From NCBI RefSeq assembly GCF_001889605.1, contig NZ_CP018171.1, positions 4,114,501 through 4,178,500 on the forward strand: a stretch of 64,000 nt of DNA, given 5' to 3'. The DNA is from Aquibium oceanicum (GTDB lineage Bacteria; Pseudomonadota; Alphaproteobacteria; Rhizobiales; Rhizobiaceae). The notes under the pieces were generated by a model, which saw only the letters and a list, made by a program, of their open reading frames with translations, searched no databases and had not been told where the DNA came from. The translations under genes and the position numbers were made by a program. The stretch's first letter is position 1. Every line of letters begins with the position of its first letter. Positions 9,122 to 17,390 of this stretch are shown here, in pieces.

Positions 9122-10668
9122 AACATCGCCTCCAGCTCTTTCAGCCCGGCGGCGATCTCGTCCTCCAGCGTCAGCAGTTCCGCTATGATCTCCTTCGGAG
9201 GCCGGTGGTCGGCGGCTTCGTGCACAACTTCCTTGTAGCGGTTGATCGAAAGATCGTAATCGGCCGCCGCGATCTCCTCGCGCGGCACGGTAAAGCTTTG
9301 GCCGGTGCGCGGGTTCTCCCGCTCAGGCCCGTCGCGCTTTGACCAGCGGGCCAAGACGTCCGGCAGGTTGTTCCTGGCATGCTCGTCCGCGCTCAGGGTC
9401 GCCTTCGGCACCGGCCCGAACTTCTCCTCCGGCACCAGCATCTGGCGCTTGTCGTCGAGGCTCATGCCGTCGGCCTGGACGGCGTAGAACCAGACGTCGC
9501 CGGTGCCGCCGGAATTGGTCTTGGTGAAGAAGACGATGGCCGTGGACACGCCCGCATAGGGCTTGAAGACGCCGGAGGGCAGTTTGACGATGGCGTCGAG
9601 CCTGTGGTCGTCGACCAGCATTTTGCGGATCGCCTTGTGGGCCGTCGAGGAGCCGAAGAGGACGCCGTCCGGCACGATCACCGCCGCGCGGCCGCCGGGC
9701 TTCAGCAGCTTCAGGAACAGCGCCATGAACAGGAGCTCGGTCTTCTTGGTCTTGACGATGGCCAGCAGGTCGCCCGACGTGGTCTCGTAGTCCAGCGAGC
9801 CGGCAAAGGGCGGATTGGCGAGGATGAGGGAATATTTGTCGGCGTCGTCGGCATGGCCCGAAGCGAGGGAATCCCGGTAGCGGATATCGCCGCCCTCGAC
9901 GCCGTGCAGCTGCATGTTCATCGAGCCGATGCGCAACATGGTCGCGTCGAAGTCGTAGCCGTGGAACATCGTCTCGTGGAAATGCTCGCGGCTTTGCTTG
10001 TCCATCAGCATCTTCGGGTGATGCGTTCGCAGGAATTCGCCGGCGGCGACGAGGAAGCCGCAGGTGCCGCTCGCCGGGTCGCAGATCACGTCCCTCGGGC
10101 TTGGCGCGGTCATTTCGACCATCAGCTTGATGATGTGGCGCGGCGTGCGGAACTGGCCGTTCTGCCCGGCCGACGCGATCTTGCCGAGCATGTATTCGTA
10201 GAGATCGCCCTTGGTGTCGCGGTCCTCCAGCGGAATCTCCGCCAGCATGTCGACCACCTTGGCGAGAAGGCCGGGCGTCGGGATGGTGAAGCGCGCGCCC
10301 TTCATGTGCTCGGCATGGGCAGTGCCCTCCTCGGCCATCTCGCGCAGGAAGGGGAAGACGAACTCCGAGAACAGGAGAAACATGCGCTGCGGGTCCTGGT
10401 TCTTCAGCTTCGACCAGCGCAGTTCCTCATAGGTGACGTCCCTCCCGTCGCGGTCCTGCCGGTAGACGCCGGCTGGATAGATCACCCGCTCGATCGGCCG
10501 GCCGAGCATGGCGGCCTTTGCCTCCGCTCGGTTCTGGACGTCGTCCAGTCCGCGCAGGAAGAGGAGGTAGGTGATCTGTTCGATCACCTCCAGCGGATTG
10601 GCGATGCCGCCCGCCCAGAAGGCGTTCCACACGGCGTCGACCTTTGAACGGATATCTCCTGTCAGCAC
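9118..10668 (-). CDS. hsdM: Type I restriction-modification N6-adenine methyltransferase HsdM
   Basis: The 516-residue modification subunit methylates adenine in the HsdS target. An N-terminal helical HsdM_N domain (DAVWNAFWAGGIANPLEVIEQ) precedes the SAM-binding motif I (DPASGTCGFL) near residue 200 and catalytic motif IV NPPF (LILANPPFAGS) near 286. A GTG start is chosen because AAGGAAT sits just upstream on the minus strand and no earlier start fits better. It is the first gene of the R-M operon. The 370-base gap upstream should hold the operon promoter. Confidence 0.95.
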   Translation of the reverse strand: MLTGDIRSKVDAVWNAFWAGGIANPLEVIEQITYLLFLRGLDDVQNRAEAKAAMLGRPIERVIYPAGVYRQDRDGRDVTYEELRWSKLKNQDPQRMFLLFSEFVFPFLREMAEEGTAHAEHMKGARFTIPTPGLLAKVVDMLAEIPLEDRDTKGDLYEYMLGKIASAGQNGQFRTPRHIIKLMVEMTAPSPRDVICDPASGTCGFLVAAGEFLRTHHPKMLMDKQSREHFHETMFHGYDFDATMLRIGSMNMQLHGVEGGDIRYRDSLASGHADDADKYSLILANPPFAGSLDYETTSGDLLAIVKTKKTELLFMALFLKLLKPGGRAAVIVPDGVLFGSSTAHKAIRKMLVDDHRLDAIVKLPSGVFKPYAGVSTAIVFFTKTNSGGTGDVWFYAVQADGMSLDDKRQMLVPEEKFGPVPKATLSADEHARNNLPDVLARWSKRDGPERENPRTGQSFTVPREEIAAADYDLSINRYKEVVHEAADHRPPKEIIAELLTLEDEIAAGLKELEAML

Positions 10669-10833
10669 GTCGCATTCCTTGGTTGCAGTGTCGATTCGAG
10701 GGGTAGCACAGGGACGCGGTGACGATGAAGTGTGCCGTGGATCGCGACACTCACGACCCCGGGACGTTCACCGGCGGGAAAAGAGGCAGATTACGGCCAA
10801 GACATAGGGCGGAAGGCGCGCTCGTTCAGGTAG

Positions 10834-10965
10834 TCAGCACATCCGGTTCATGTGATGGAACTGGATGTGCAGATGAACGGCCCCAACGGTAAGGGCGACG
10901 GCTATCAATGATATGTCGAAGAAAAAATCCAATTCCATCTCCCATCTACTTGCCGCAAGATCCAT
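10834..10965 (-). CDS. Possible 43-residue single-pass membrane peptide
   Basis: A minus-strand frame starting at an ATG at 10965 encodes a short peptide with one hydrophobic segment (FFFDISLIAVALTVGAV) and a His-rich tail ending HHMNRMC. A second ATG lies at 10938 with GGGAG directly in front of it. The stop codon lies at the edge of the inverted repeat 10837-10870. No homologue is recognised, the ribosome site is poor, and the frame may be fortuitous. Confidence 0.2.
   Translation of the reverse strand: MDLAASRWEMELDFFFDISLIAVALTVGAVHLHIQFHHMNRMC
10837..10870. repeat. 13-bp inverted repeat with 8-nt loop
   Basis: GCACATCCGGTTC (10837-10849) is followed after eight bases by GAACTGGATGTGC (10858-10870). 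Twelve of 13 positions pair and the odd one would be a G-T wobble in one strand. There is no T-run on either side, so it is not a standard intrinsic terminator. It could be an operator or a structural end of a transcript. Confidence 0.6.
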
Positions 10966-11040
10966 ACTGCCAGGAAATTCAAATTCAAAAGTCCAGTATG
11001 ACGTGCTACGTTTCCACTTCGGTAAATGAAGGGAGAGAAG

Positions 11041-11547
11041 ATGATTGCATATGAGCGATCCTATGGGACCGGACGATCCGTCTGTTCTGTCCTCGAGTTT
11101 TTCGGCTGGGTAGTGGTTGTTTTCGGAATCCTTGCCGCCTTCGTTGGAGTGGTCAGTGGCGGCTTCCTTGGAGCTATGTCCCGTGGATTCGGCGAGAGGG
11201 ATCCCCACTTCATGGTGCGCGTCATTGCGATGATCCCCGGTCTGCTGATGGTCGTAGCCGGCCTGATTTCAGTGACCCTAGCACAACAGTCCCGTGCGAC
11301 ATTGGATACGGCAGAAATGACGCGCGACCTTCTTGATCTCGCGAAAAGGCAGTCGCTGCCGAGCCTGAGAACTTCGGCCGTCCAAGATGCCGATCCGCCC
11401 TTCGAGGACCATGAAACCGTTGTTGCTGCAGGTCGTGAATGGCGACGGACCGCGGCTGGCGGATACACGATCATCAAGGGCAAAGGCGTAGGTTTGACAT
11501 TCGGGTCGATCGACGAACTCAAGGCTTACCTCTTGGAGAATCCGTGA
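11041..11547 (+). CDS. Hypothetical two-pass membrane protein
   Basis: The 168-residue product is not recognised. It has two hydrophobic segments (about residues 15-40 and 65-85; VVVVFGILAAFVGVVSGG and MIPGLLMVVAGLISVTLA) followed by a soluble C-terminal half ending in a predicted beta-rich stretch (AGGYTIIKGKGVGLTFGSIDELKAYLLENP). I chose the ATG at 11041 because GGGAGAG lies eight bases ahead; an earlier in-frame ATG at 11026 lacks a site. It lies between the restriction operon and the integrase, so it is probably island cargo. Confidence 0.65.
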   Translation: MIAYERSYGTGRSVCSVLEFFGWVVVVFGILAAFVGVVSGGFLGAMSRGFGERDPHFMVRVIAMIPGLLMVVAGLISVTLAQQSRATLDTAEMTRDLLDLAKRQSLPSLRTSAVQDADPPFEDHETVVAAGREWRRTAAGGYTIIKGKGVGLTFGSIDELKAYLLENP

Positions 11548-11728
11548 TCCCCTAGGGAACCGAACCCGAATGCAAGATTCGGGAATAGCGACGATTATCG
11601 GTTCCTCATCCTGCGGGTGGACGAGGCATCACGCACACGGGGTTGACCGGGCGAATTTCGAGCCGGGAGCTTTTTTCATGCATGCCTTCTTACGTTCGCT
11701 ATAACGCACGCAGAAAGGAGCTTTCCTC

Positions 11729-12031
11729 GTGCCCATAGCCAGTCTCATCCATGTCTTGCCCCTCGACCAACGCCGCGGGATCAACCGCCGGGAGGCGGCC
11801 GACATCTGGGGCGTGTCGCCGACATTCTTCGACAGGCTTGTGAGGGACGGGGTGGCGCCGAAGTCGCGCCGCCTGCATGGTCGCCAGATCTGGCACCGGC
11901 ATGAGGTGGAGGAGGCCTTCGACCGTTGGTTCGAACCCGCGCCGCCGAAGAGAGGTCATGAACTCACCGCCGACAACGACGACCTCGATGCCGAACTCGC
12001 TGCCTTCGAGGCCAGGCATGGTTACGCTTGA
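11729..12031 (+). CDS. Excisionase/AlpA-like helix-turn-helix protein
   Basis: The 100-residue protein has a MerR-type winged helix in which NRREAADIWGVSPTFFDRLV would be the helix-turn-helix and GRQIWHRHEVEEAFDRW the wing and following helix. Such small proteins next to integrases are often recombination directionality factors or excision activators. The GTG start is supported by AAAGGAG nine bases upstream. Its end overlaps the integrase start by 14 bases, so the two are co-translated. The function as excisionase is inferred from the neighbour. Confidence 0.7.
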   Translation: MPIASLIHVLPLDQRRGINRREAADIWGVSPTFFDRLVRDGVAPKSRRLHGRQIWHRHEVEEAFDRWFEPAPPKRGHELTADNDDLDAELAAFEARHGYA

Positions 12032-13034
12032 ACTGAAAGGAGTGCACCGAGTCCGCGTCAAGGGCCGGACTTACTGGTATGCTTGGCGTGGCGGACCTCG
12101 TCTCAAGGGTGAGCCTGGGACTCCCGAATTCGTGGCGTCATACAACGAGGCGGTCGCCGACCACCGCGCGCCCGATGCCACCCGCTTCCGCTCCGTGATC
12201 CTCGCCTACAGGGCCAGCGCGGATTTCCAGAAGCTGGCGGAATCGACGAGACGGCAGTGGTCCCGCTGGCTGGACCGTATCGACGAACACTTCGGCGAAC
12301 TGCGGACGGCGCAGTTCGACCGAGCGGAGAAGATCCGCCCCATCATCCGCAAGTGGCGCAGCACCTATGCCGACAGACCCCGCACGGCAGATTACGCCAT
12401 GCAGGTCCTGTCACGAGTGCTCTCATATGCGGTCGATCCCATGGGAAAGATCGCGGCCAATCCTGCCGAAGGGATCAAGCAGCTCTACACGTCTTCCCGG
12501 GCGGAGATCATTTGGACCGATGAGGAGATCACGGCGCTGAAGGCCAGCAATTCGGAAGAAATAGGACATGCCGTCGACCTGGCCGCACACACCGGCCTTC
12601 GACTCGGCGATCTCTTGCGGGTCTCCTGGAGTCACATCGGCGAACACGAGATCACGCTGCCCACCGGCAAGAGCAGCGGCAAACGCCACGCAGTGATCCC
12701 ACTCTATGATGATCTCCGGGAAATTCTGTCGCGCATACCTCGTCGCGCGACCACCGTGCTGACGTCGAGCAAGAACAGGCCGTGGACCACCGACGGCTTC
12801 GGCAGCTCGTTCAACAAGGCCAAGGCGCGTGCCGGCCTCGCTGACCGGGATCTCCATTTCCACGATCTCCGCGGCACCGCCGCGACCAAGTTCTACAAAG
12901 CCGGTCTCTCGGAACGAGTTATCGCCGAGATCATGGGTTGGGAAGAGCAGAGCGTCTCGAGGATTATCCGCCGCTATGTGGGTCGAGCGGCGGCGACTCG
13001 AGCCGCAATCGAGCAGCTCGCGAAGGGCAAATAA
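12018..13034 (+). CDS. Tyrosine-type site-specific integrase
   Basis: The 338-residue recombinase has a short N-terminal DNA-binding part, a core-binding helical domain (about 60-160) and a catalytic domain. Visible catalytic residues are Arg in HTGLRLGDLLR, Lys in TGKSSGKRHAV, HxxR in HFHDLRGTAATKFY, Trp replacing the second His in MGWEEQS, and the Tyr nucleophile in IIRRYVG. I use the ATG at 12018 inside the end of the excisionase-like gene rather than the longer upstream frame. It ends about 80 bases from the 3' end of tRNA-Gly, the usual placement of an integrase at its attachment site. Confidence 0.92.
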   Translation: MVTLELKGVHRVRVKGRTYWYAWRGGPRLKGEPGTPEFVASYNEAVADHRAPDATRFRSVILAYRASADFQKLAESTRRQWSRWLDRIDEHFGELRTAQFDRAEKIRPIIRKWRSTYADRPRTADYAMQVLSRVLSYAVDPMGKIAANPAEGIKQLYTSSRAEIIWTDEEITALKASNSEEIGHAVDLAAHTGLRLGDLLRVSWSHIGEHEITLPTGKSSGKRHAVIPLYDDLREILSRIPRRATTVLTSSKNRPWTTDGFGSSFNKAKARAGLADRDLHFHDLRGTAATKFYKAGLSERVIAEIMGWEEQSVSRIIRRYVGRAAATRAAIEQLAKGK

Positions 13035-13115
13035 GGAACGTAGTTTGTAAAACCGGCTGTAAAACCGCCTCTCCCACGGGAGGCTCGTATGGCTCTAACA
13101 CATTGAAAAGACAGC

Positions 13116-13189
13116 TGGAGCGGGTGAAGGGAATCGAACCCTCGTATGCAGCTTGGGAAGCTGCCGTTCTACCATTGAACTACACCCGC
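13116..13189 (-). tRNA. tRNA-Gly (anticodon CCC)
   Basis: The minus strand gives a complete cloverleaf: acceptor GCGGGTG/CACCCGC, D arm with AGTTCAATGGTAGAAC, anticodon stem GCAGC/GCTGC closing the loop TTCCCAA (anticodon CCC), and T arm GGGTTCGATTCCC. An encoded CCA follows (13116-13118). The integrase gene ends next to its 3' end, which marks it as the likely integration target. Confidence 0.95.
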
Positions 13190-13631
13190 GACCCGTCATT
13201 GAATCGTCCAACGCGGTCGCGCTGTCAAGAGACGGGGCATCGGGTTCGTCAAGGCAATTGAACGCAACTCTAGGCTTGCCATCATTGAACCTCACGCGAG
13301 TGGAGGTGGCGATCTGCATGACGGGAAAGTTGCTGGTCCTTACGGTCCTGACGGCGAGCCACGCCCGATGGGGGGTGTAGACGACGCAGGCTCAATCTTT
13401 GGCCGGCAAAGTCGGCGAGCGCGAGAGTACGGCCCTCTTTCCGGCCGAACGTCGGAGACGAACTGTCAAGCCGGGCGAACCGATCCGACCGCGTGCTCGC
13501 GACGGGAACTTGTTGCGACATCGGCGGCGCCCGGCGAGGGATTAACCGATGGTTCACCATGCCGAAAGACGCAGGTGAACGGGAACTGTACCGGTGAGTT
13601 AACGGGCAGGTTGAAAGGTCAAGAGACTCTC
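13190..13631. other. Intergenic region after the tRNA; nothing clear
   Basis: This stretch of about 440 bases has short open frames on both strands but none with a good ribosome site or recognisable protein. It may include the tRNA promoter (minus-strand transcription starting just beyond 13189). I see no repeats or strong hairpins apart from a short CTTTG/CAAAG dyad near 13398. Confidence 0.4.
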
Positions 13632-13850
13632 ATGCTGCGAGTAGAGCGAGGCCAGGAGCGAGATCGCGACGATACGGATATGGACGTCAACGTGGACTCA
13701 TACGAGGTGTGGCGGGCATACAAGGACGTCGAACGGCTTGCCTTCATGTTTCGGGCGACACGGCAACGCCCCCCGGCGGAACTCGAAAGGCTACAGGCCT
13801 GGGTCAGGCGAATGGCTGCCGCGAACAGCATCAATCTGCACAGCCAGTAA
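13632..13850 (+). CDS. Small hypothetical protein (72 residues)
   Basis: The product is a short, charged, mostly helical protein (VWRAYKDVERLAFMFRATRQ and AELERLQAWVRRMAAAN) without a signal or membrane segment. The ATG at 13632 is chosen over a longer upstream frame because the upstream part has no protein-like character. No family is recognised, so the call rests only on the sensible helical composition. Confidence 0.45.
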   Translation: MLRVERGQERDRDDTDMDVNVDSYEVWRAYKDVERLAFMFRATRQRPPAELERLQAWVRRMAAANSINLHSQ

Positions 13851-13956
13851 CGGCAGTGCTGCCGGCGCAATTTCCAAGGTTCCATGCGACGAACGAGCCA
13901 CCTTGGCGCCTTCCCCTGCCCCTCCCGCTTGACGGGTCCGGCACGGGAGACCACTT

Positions 13957-14781
13957 GTGCGGGAGTTTCGCCGATCCATCCGGAGCCTCCCCGCCGTGCC
14001 CGCCCTGAAGCGCCTCATCGAATCGCGCCGTTTCGATCTCGTCATCACCGTTCTCATCATCGTCAACGCCATCACGCTCGGGCTCGAGACCTCGCAGGCC
14101 GCGATGGCCGAATGGGGATCGGTCTTGCTGTTCCTCGACCGCGTGATCCTCGCCGTCTTCGTGGTCGAACTTTTGGCGCGCTTCGCGGTGTACAGACTCG
14201 CCTTCTTCCGCGATCCCTGGCGCATCTTCGATCTCGTCGTGGTGGGTATCGCCCTGTTCCCGGCGACCGGCAACCTCTCGGTACTGCGCGCGCTGCGCAT
14301 CCTGCGGGTGCTGCGACTCGTCTCGATGGTGCCGTCGCTGCGCCGCGTTGTCGGGGGCCTTGTTGCTGCCCTTCCGGGAATGGGCTCGATCATGCTCCTG
14401 CTCACGCTCGTCTTCTACGTCTTTTCGGTCATGGCCACGAAGCTCTTCGGCGCTGCCTTTCCCGAATGGTTCGGCACCATCGCCAGTTCGGCCTACTCGC
14501 TATTCCAGATCATGACGCTGGAAAGCTGGTCGATGGGTATCGTGCGTCCGGTCATGGAGGTATTCCCTCTGGCCTGGCTGTTCTTCATCCCCTTCATCGT
14601 GTGCACGACCTTCACCGTGCTCAACCTGTTCATTGGCATCATCGTGTCGGCCATGCAGGAGGAGCACGACGCAGAGGCCACCGCCGAACGCGCCGCCCTG
14701 CAGGGCGAACAGGAGATGATTCTCGCCGAGATCAGGGCGCTGCGGGAAGAACTGCGCGCGATGGCGAGCGAGCGGCGGTAG
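13957..14781 (+). CDS. Voltage-gated ion channel of the bacterial Na+ channel (NaChBac) type
   Basis: The 274-residue inner-membrane protein has the six-helix plan of a single-domain voltage-gated cation channel. S1 starts at FDLVITVLIIVNAITLG. S4 carries regularly spaced arginines (LRALRILRVLRLVSMV). The pore loop contains TLESWS, matching the TLESW selectivity filter of bacterial sodium channels, and S6 is followed by a charged cytoplasmic coiled coil (EEHDAEATAERAALQGEQE). A GTG start precedes the N-terminal RRSIRSL. Na+ selectivity is inferred from the filter. Confidence 0.88.
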   Translation: MREFRRSIRSLPAVPALKRLIESRRFDLVITVLIIVNAITLGLETSQAAMAEWGSVLLFLDRVILAVFVVELLARFAVYRLAFFRDPWRIFDLVVVGIALFPATGNLSVLRALRILRVLRLVSMVPSLRRVVGGLVAALPGMGSIMLLLTLVFYVFSVMATKLFGAAFPEWFGTIASSAYSLFQIMTLESWSMGIVRPVMEVFPLAWLFFIPFIVCTTFTVLNLFIGIIVSAMQEEHDAEATAERAALQGEQEMILAEIRALREELRAMASERR

Positions 14782-14786
14782 GGCCG

Positions 14787-15872
14787 TCAGCGAAAGTGTT
14801 TCGACAGCTTCAGGCCCTGCGCCTGGTAGTTGGAGCCGAGATCGGTCCCGTAGAGCGCCTTCGGCTTGGAGAGCATGTGCTCGTAGACAAGCCGGCCGAC
14901 GATCTGGCCGTGCTCCAGAATGAAGGGCACCTCGTGGCTGCGCACCTCCAGCACGGCGCGGCTGCCGGTGCCTCCGGCGCCGGAATGCCCGAAGCCGGGA
15001 TCGAAGAAGCCGGCATAGTGCACCCGGAACTCGCCCACCAGCGGATCGTAGGGCGTCATCTCGGCGGCGTATCCGGGCGGCACGTGAACGGCTTCGCGCG
15101 AGACGAGGATGTAGAATTCGTCCGGATCGAGGATCAGTTCGCGGCTGCCATGCGCGTGCAGCGGCTCCCAGAATTCGAGCACATCGTGGGCCGCGCGCCT
15201 GTCGACGTCGACCAGCGCCGTATGGTGCTTGCCACGATAGCCGATCGGCCCCTGCGCACTGCCTTCGAGGTCGATCGACAGCGCGATGCCCCCACCCGTC
15301 ACGTTCGGCTGCTCCGACGCGACCAGCACGTCCGTGCGGTGCAGCGCTGCCAGTTCCGGCTCGGAGAGGATCGAATTGCCTTTTCGGAACCGGATCTGCG
15401 ACAGCCGGGAGCCGGTGCGGGCGACGATCGGAAAGGTGCGAGGGCTCACCTCGAGATAGAGGCCGCCTTTGTACCCCGGAGCGATCTTGTCGAATTCCGG
15501 CCCGTGGTCGGTCATCACGCGGGTGAAGATGTCGAGCCGGCCCGTGGAGCTCTTCGGATTGGCCGAGGCCGCCACGCCGTCCGGTAGCGCCAGGCTTTCC
15601 AGCAAGGGCACGATGTAGACGCAGCCGGTCTCCAGCACCGCGCCCGCCCGAAGGTCGATCTCGTGCAGCTTCAGCCGGTCGAGCTTGTCGGCGACCTTCT
15701 TTTCCGGGCCGGGCAGGAAGCTCGCACGCACGCGGTAGGCCGTCTCCCCCAGCCTCAGGTCCAGGCTCGCCGGTTGGATCTGGTCGGCGTCAAGCGGGCG
15801 CGGCGTCGACAGGGCACCGGCCTCGAAAAGGGCCGCTATCTCGTGATCGGGAAGGATGCCTGTCGTACGCAA
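14787..15872 (-). CDS. dcd: 2'-deoxycytidine 5'-triphosphate deaminase (two-domain form)
   Basis: The 361-residue enzyme should convert dCTP to dUTP for thymidylate synthesis. It is about twice the length of E. coli Dcd and shows two dUTPase-fold halves: the first with NPKSSTGRLDIFTRVMTDHG and YKGGLYLEVSPRTFPI, the second with PPGYAAEMTPYDPLVGEFRV, HYAGFFDPGFG and VPFILEHGQIVGRL. This long form is usual in Rhizobiales. A TTG start is chosen because GGAG lies seven bases ahead and no ATG fits. It converges with the ion-channel gene (five-base gap) and diverges from metZ. Confidence 0.88.
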   Translation of the reverse strand: MRTTGILPDHEIAALFEAGALSTPRPLDADQIQPASLDLRLGETAYRVRASFLPGPEKKVADKLDRLKLHEIDLRAGAVLETGCVYIVPLLESLALPDGVAASANPKSSTGRLDIFTRVMTDHGPEFDKIAPGYKGGLYLEVSPRTFPIVARTGSRLSQIRFRKGNSILSEPELAALHRTDVLVASEQPNVTGGGIALSIDLEGSAQGPIGYRGKHHTALVDVDRRAAHDVLEFWEPLHAHGSRELILDPDEFYILVSREAVHVPPGYAAEMTPYDPLVGEFRVHYAGFFDPGFGHSGAGGTGSRAVLEVRSHEVPFILEHGQIVGRLVYEHMLSKPKALYGTDLGSNYQAQGLKLSKHFR

Positions 15873-15943
15873 GTCTTCGCTCCGGTCGGCCCTGTCGCGG
15901 CCGCGTGGCGCATCGGGCGATTCGACGTTTCACACGCAGGCGA

Positions 15944-15972
15944 TTGACGCAAGCCCGCCCCGGGTTTATGGG
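15944..15972 (+). promoter_or_regulatory. Candidate sigma-70 promoter for the metZ leader
   Basis: TTGACG at 15944-15949 and TATGGG at 15967-15972 are separated by 17 bases. A start point about seven bases on would place the SAM-II aptamer at the very 5' end of the transcript. The -10 box is a weak match. Confidence 0.5.
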
Positions 15973-15983
15973 ACCGTTTATCC

Positions 15984-16036
15984 CGTGGTGATTTGGCCGG
16001 TCGGCTTGCAGCCACGTTAAACAAGTCGCTAAAGGG
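15984..16036 (+). ncRNA. SAM-II riboswitch
   Basis: The segment carries the SAM-II hallmarks: CGTGG (15984-15988) pairing with CCACG (16012-16016), the conserved GTGATTTGG and CTTGCAGCCACGTTAAA, then AAGTCGCTAAAGGG that folds back as the pseudoknot. SAM-II aptamers are known upstream of metA, metX and metZ in alphaproteobacteria, where S-adenosylmethionine binding lowers expression. It lies 55 bases before metZ, with an intrinsic terminator in between. Confidence 0.93.
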
Positions 16037-16046
16037 CCGAACGCAA

Positions 16047-16079
16047 GACCGGCATGCGACTTTCGCGGCCGGTTTTTTT
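16047..16079 (+). terminator. Intrinsic terminator between SAM-II aptamer and metZ
   Basis: ACCGGC (16048-16053) pairs with GCCGGT (16068-16073), and inside it GCGA pairs with TCGC around a three-base loop. A run of seven T follows (16073-16079). Its place right after the aptamer suggests control by transcription termination as well as, or instead of, masking of the ribosome site. Confidence 0.85.
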
Positions 16080-16090
16080 GTGCGTGAGGC

Positions 16091-17290
16091 ATGACGACGA
16101 TGAACGAGACGAAGCGAAACTGGAAACCGGCGACGGCGCTGGTGCACGGCGGCACGGCACGGTCGGCCTTCGGAGAGACGTCTGAAGCGCTCTACCTGAC
16201 TCAGGGCTTCGTCTACGAGACCGCCGAGGCCGCGGAAGCCCGCTTCAAGGGCGAGGAACCCGGCTTCATCTATTCCCGCTATGCCAATCCGACCGTGGAC
16301 ATGTTCGAAAAGCGCATGTGCCTGCTGGAAGGCGCCGAGGATGCCCGCGCCACCGCGTCCGGCATGGCTGCGGTTTCCGCCGCCCTTCTGTGTTCGGTCA
16401 GGGCCGGCGATCACGTGATCGCCGCACGCGCGCTCTTCGGCTCCTGCCGCTGGGTCATCGAGACCCTGATGCCGCGTTACGGCATCGAGACGACGCTGGT
16501 CGACGGCACGAAGATGGCGGAATGGGAGGCTGCGCTGCGGCCGAACACGAAGCTCTTCTTCCTGGAAAGCCCGACCAACCCGACGCTGGAAGTGATCGAC
16601 ATCGCGGCCGTCGCAGCCATTGCCAACGGCATCGGCGCGCGGCTCGTGGTCGACAACGTCTTCGCCACGCCGCTGCAGCAGAAGCCGCTGGAACTCGGCG
16701 CGCACGTCGTCGTCTATTCCGCCACCAAGCACATCGACGGTCAGGGCCGCTGCCTCGGCGGCGTCGTCCTGTCGGACAAGAAATGGATCGACGAGAATCT
16801 GCACGACTACTTCCGCCACACCGGCCCGAGCCTGTCGCCGTTCAACGCCTGGACGCTGCTGAAGGGCCTGGAGACGCTGCCGCTGCGGGTTCGCCAGCAG
16901 ACGGAGAGCGCGGCGCGGCTCGCCGGCCATCTCGCCTGCCACTCCGGCATCGCGAAGGTCATCTATCCCGGCCGGAACGACCATCCGCAGGCCGACATCA
17001 TCGCCCGGCAGATGAAGGGCGGCTCGACGTTGATCTGCTTCGAGGTCAAGGGCGGCAAGCAGGGCGCCTTCCGCATGCAGAACGCGCTGGAGACCATCCG
17101 CATCTCCAACAACCTCGGCGACGCCAAGAGCCTGATCACGCACCCCGCGACCACCACCCACAAGAATCTGACCGACGAGACGCGCGCGCAACTCGGGATC
17201 AATCCCGGAACGGTGCGGCTTTCGGTGGGCCTCGAGGACGCGGACGACCTGATCGAGGACATCGACAGGGCGCTGGACCAGGCGGCGTAG
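16091..17290 (+). CDS. metZ: O-succinylhomoserine sulfhydrylase
   Basis: The 399-residue cytoplasmic PLP enzyme should make homocysteine from O-succinylhomoserine and sulfide in methionine synthesis. It has the Cys/Met metabolism PLP fold with YSRYANPTVDMFEKR, GMAAVSAALL for cofactor phosphate binding, ESPTNPTLEVID, and the PLP lysine in YSATKHIDGQGRCLGG near residue 213. The C-terminal part contains TTTHKNLTDETRAQLGI and RLSVGLED. The SAM-II riboswitch upstream supports a methionine-pathway enzyme rather than a catabolic lyase. A second ATG at 16100 is also possible. Confidence 0.93.
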   Translation: MTTMNETKRNWKPATALVHGGTARSAFGETSEALYLTQGFVYETAEAAEARFKGEEPGFIYSRYANPTVDMFEKRMCLLEGAEDARATASGMAAVSAALLCSVRAGDHVIAARALFGSCRWVIETLMPRYGIETTLVDGTKMAEWEAALRPNTKLFFLESPTNPTLEVIDIAAVAAIANGIGARLVVDNVFATPLQQKPLELGAHVVVYSATKHIDGQGRCLGGVVLSDKKWIDENLHDYFRHTGPSLSPFNAWTLLKGLETLPLRVRQQTESAARLAGHLACHSGIAKVIYPGRNDHPQADIIARQMKGGSTLICFEVKGGKQGAFRMQNALETIRISNNLGDAKSLITHPATTTHKNLTDETRAQLGINPGTVRLSVGLEDADDLIEDIDRALDQAA

Positions 17291-17390
17291 GCGTAGTCGC
17301 CCCTCGTAGCGCGAGAATCGACCGGAGGATAACACGTCTTCCTTGCAGAAGGATCCTGGTCTATGTCTGCGACGATCAGGGAGTTCCGCC

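Larger units (their letters stand above)
10669..11040. other. Intergenic region between hsdM and a divergent membrane-protein gene
   Basis: About 370 bases lie between the divergent starts of hsdM and the gene at 11041. They must contain the hsdM promoter, but I could not pick convincing -35/-10 boxes. The region holds a near-perfect 13-bp inverted repeat (10837-10870) and a possible tiny minus-strand ORF (10834-10965), listed separately. Confidence 0.5.

Noticed and set aside
13282-13560. A 92-codon minus-strand frame beside tRNA-Gly
   Set aside because: No ribosome site and no protein-like pattern; Arg/Ser-rich composition typical of chance frames in high-GC DNA.
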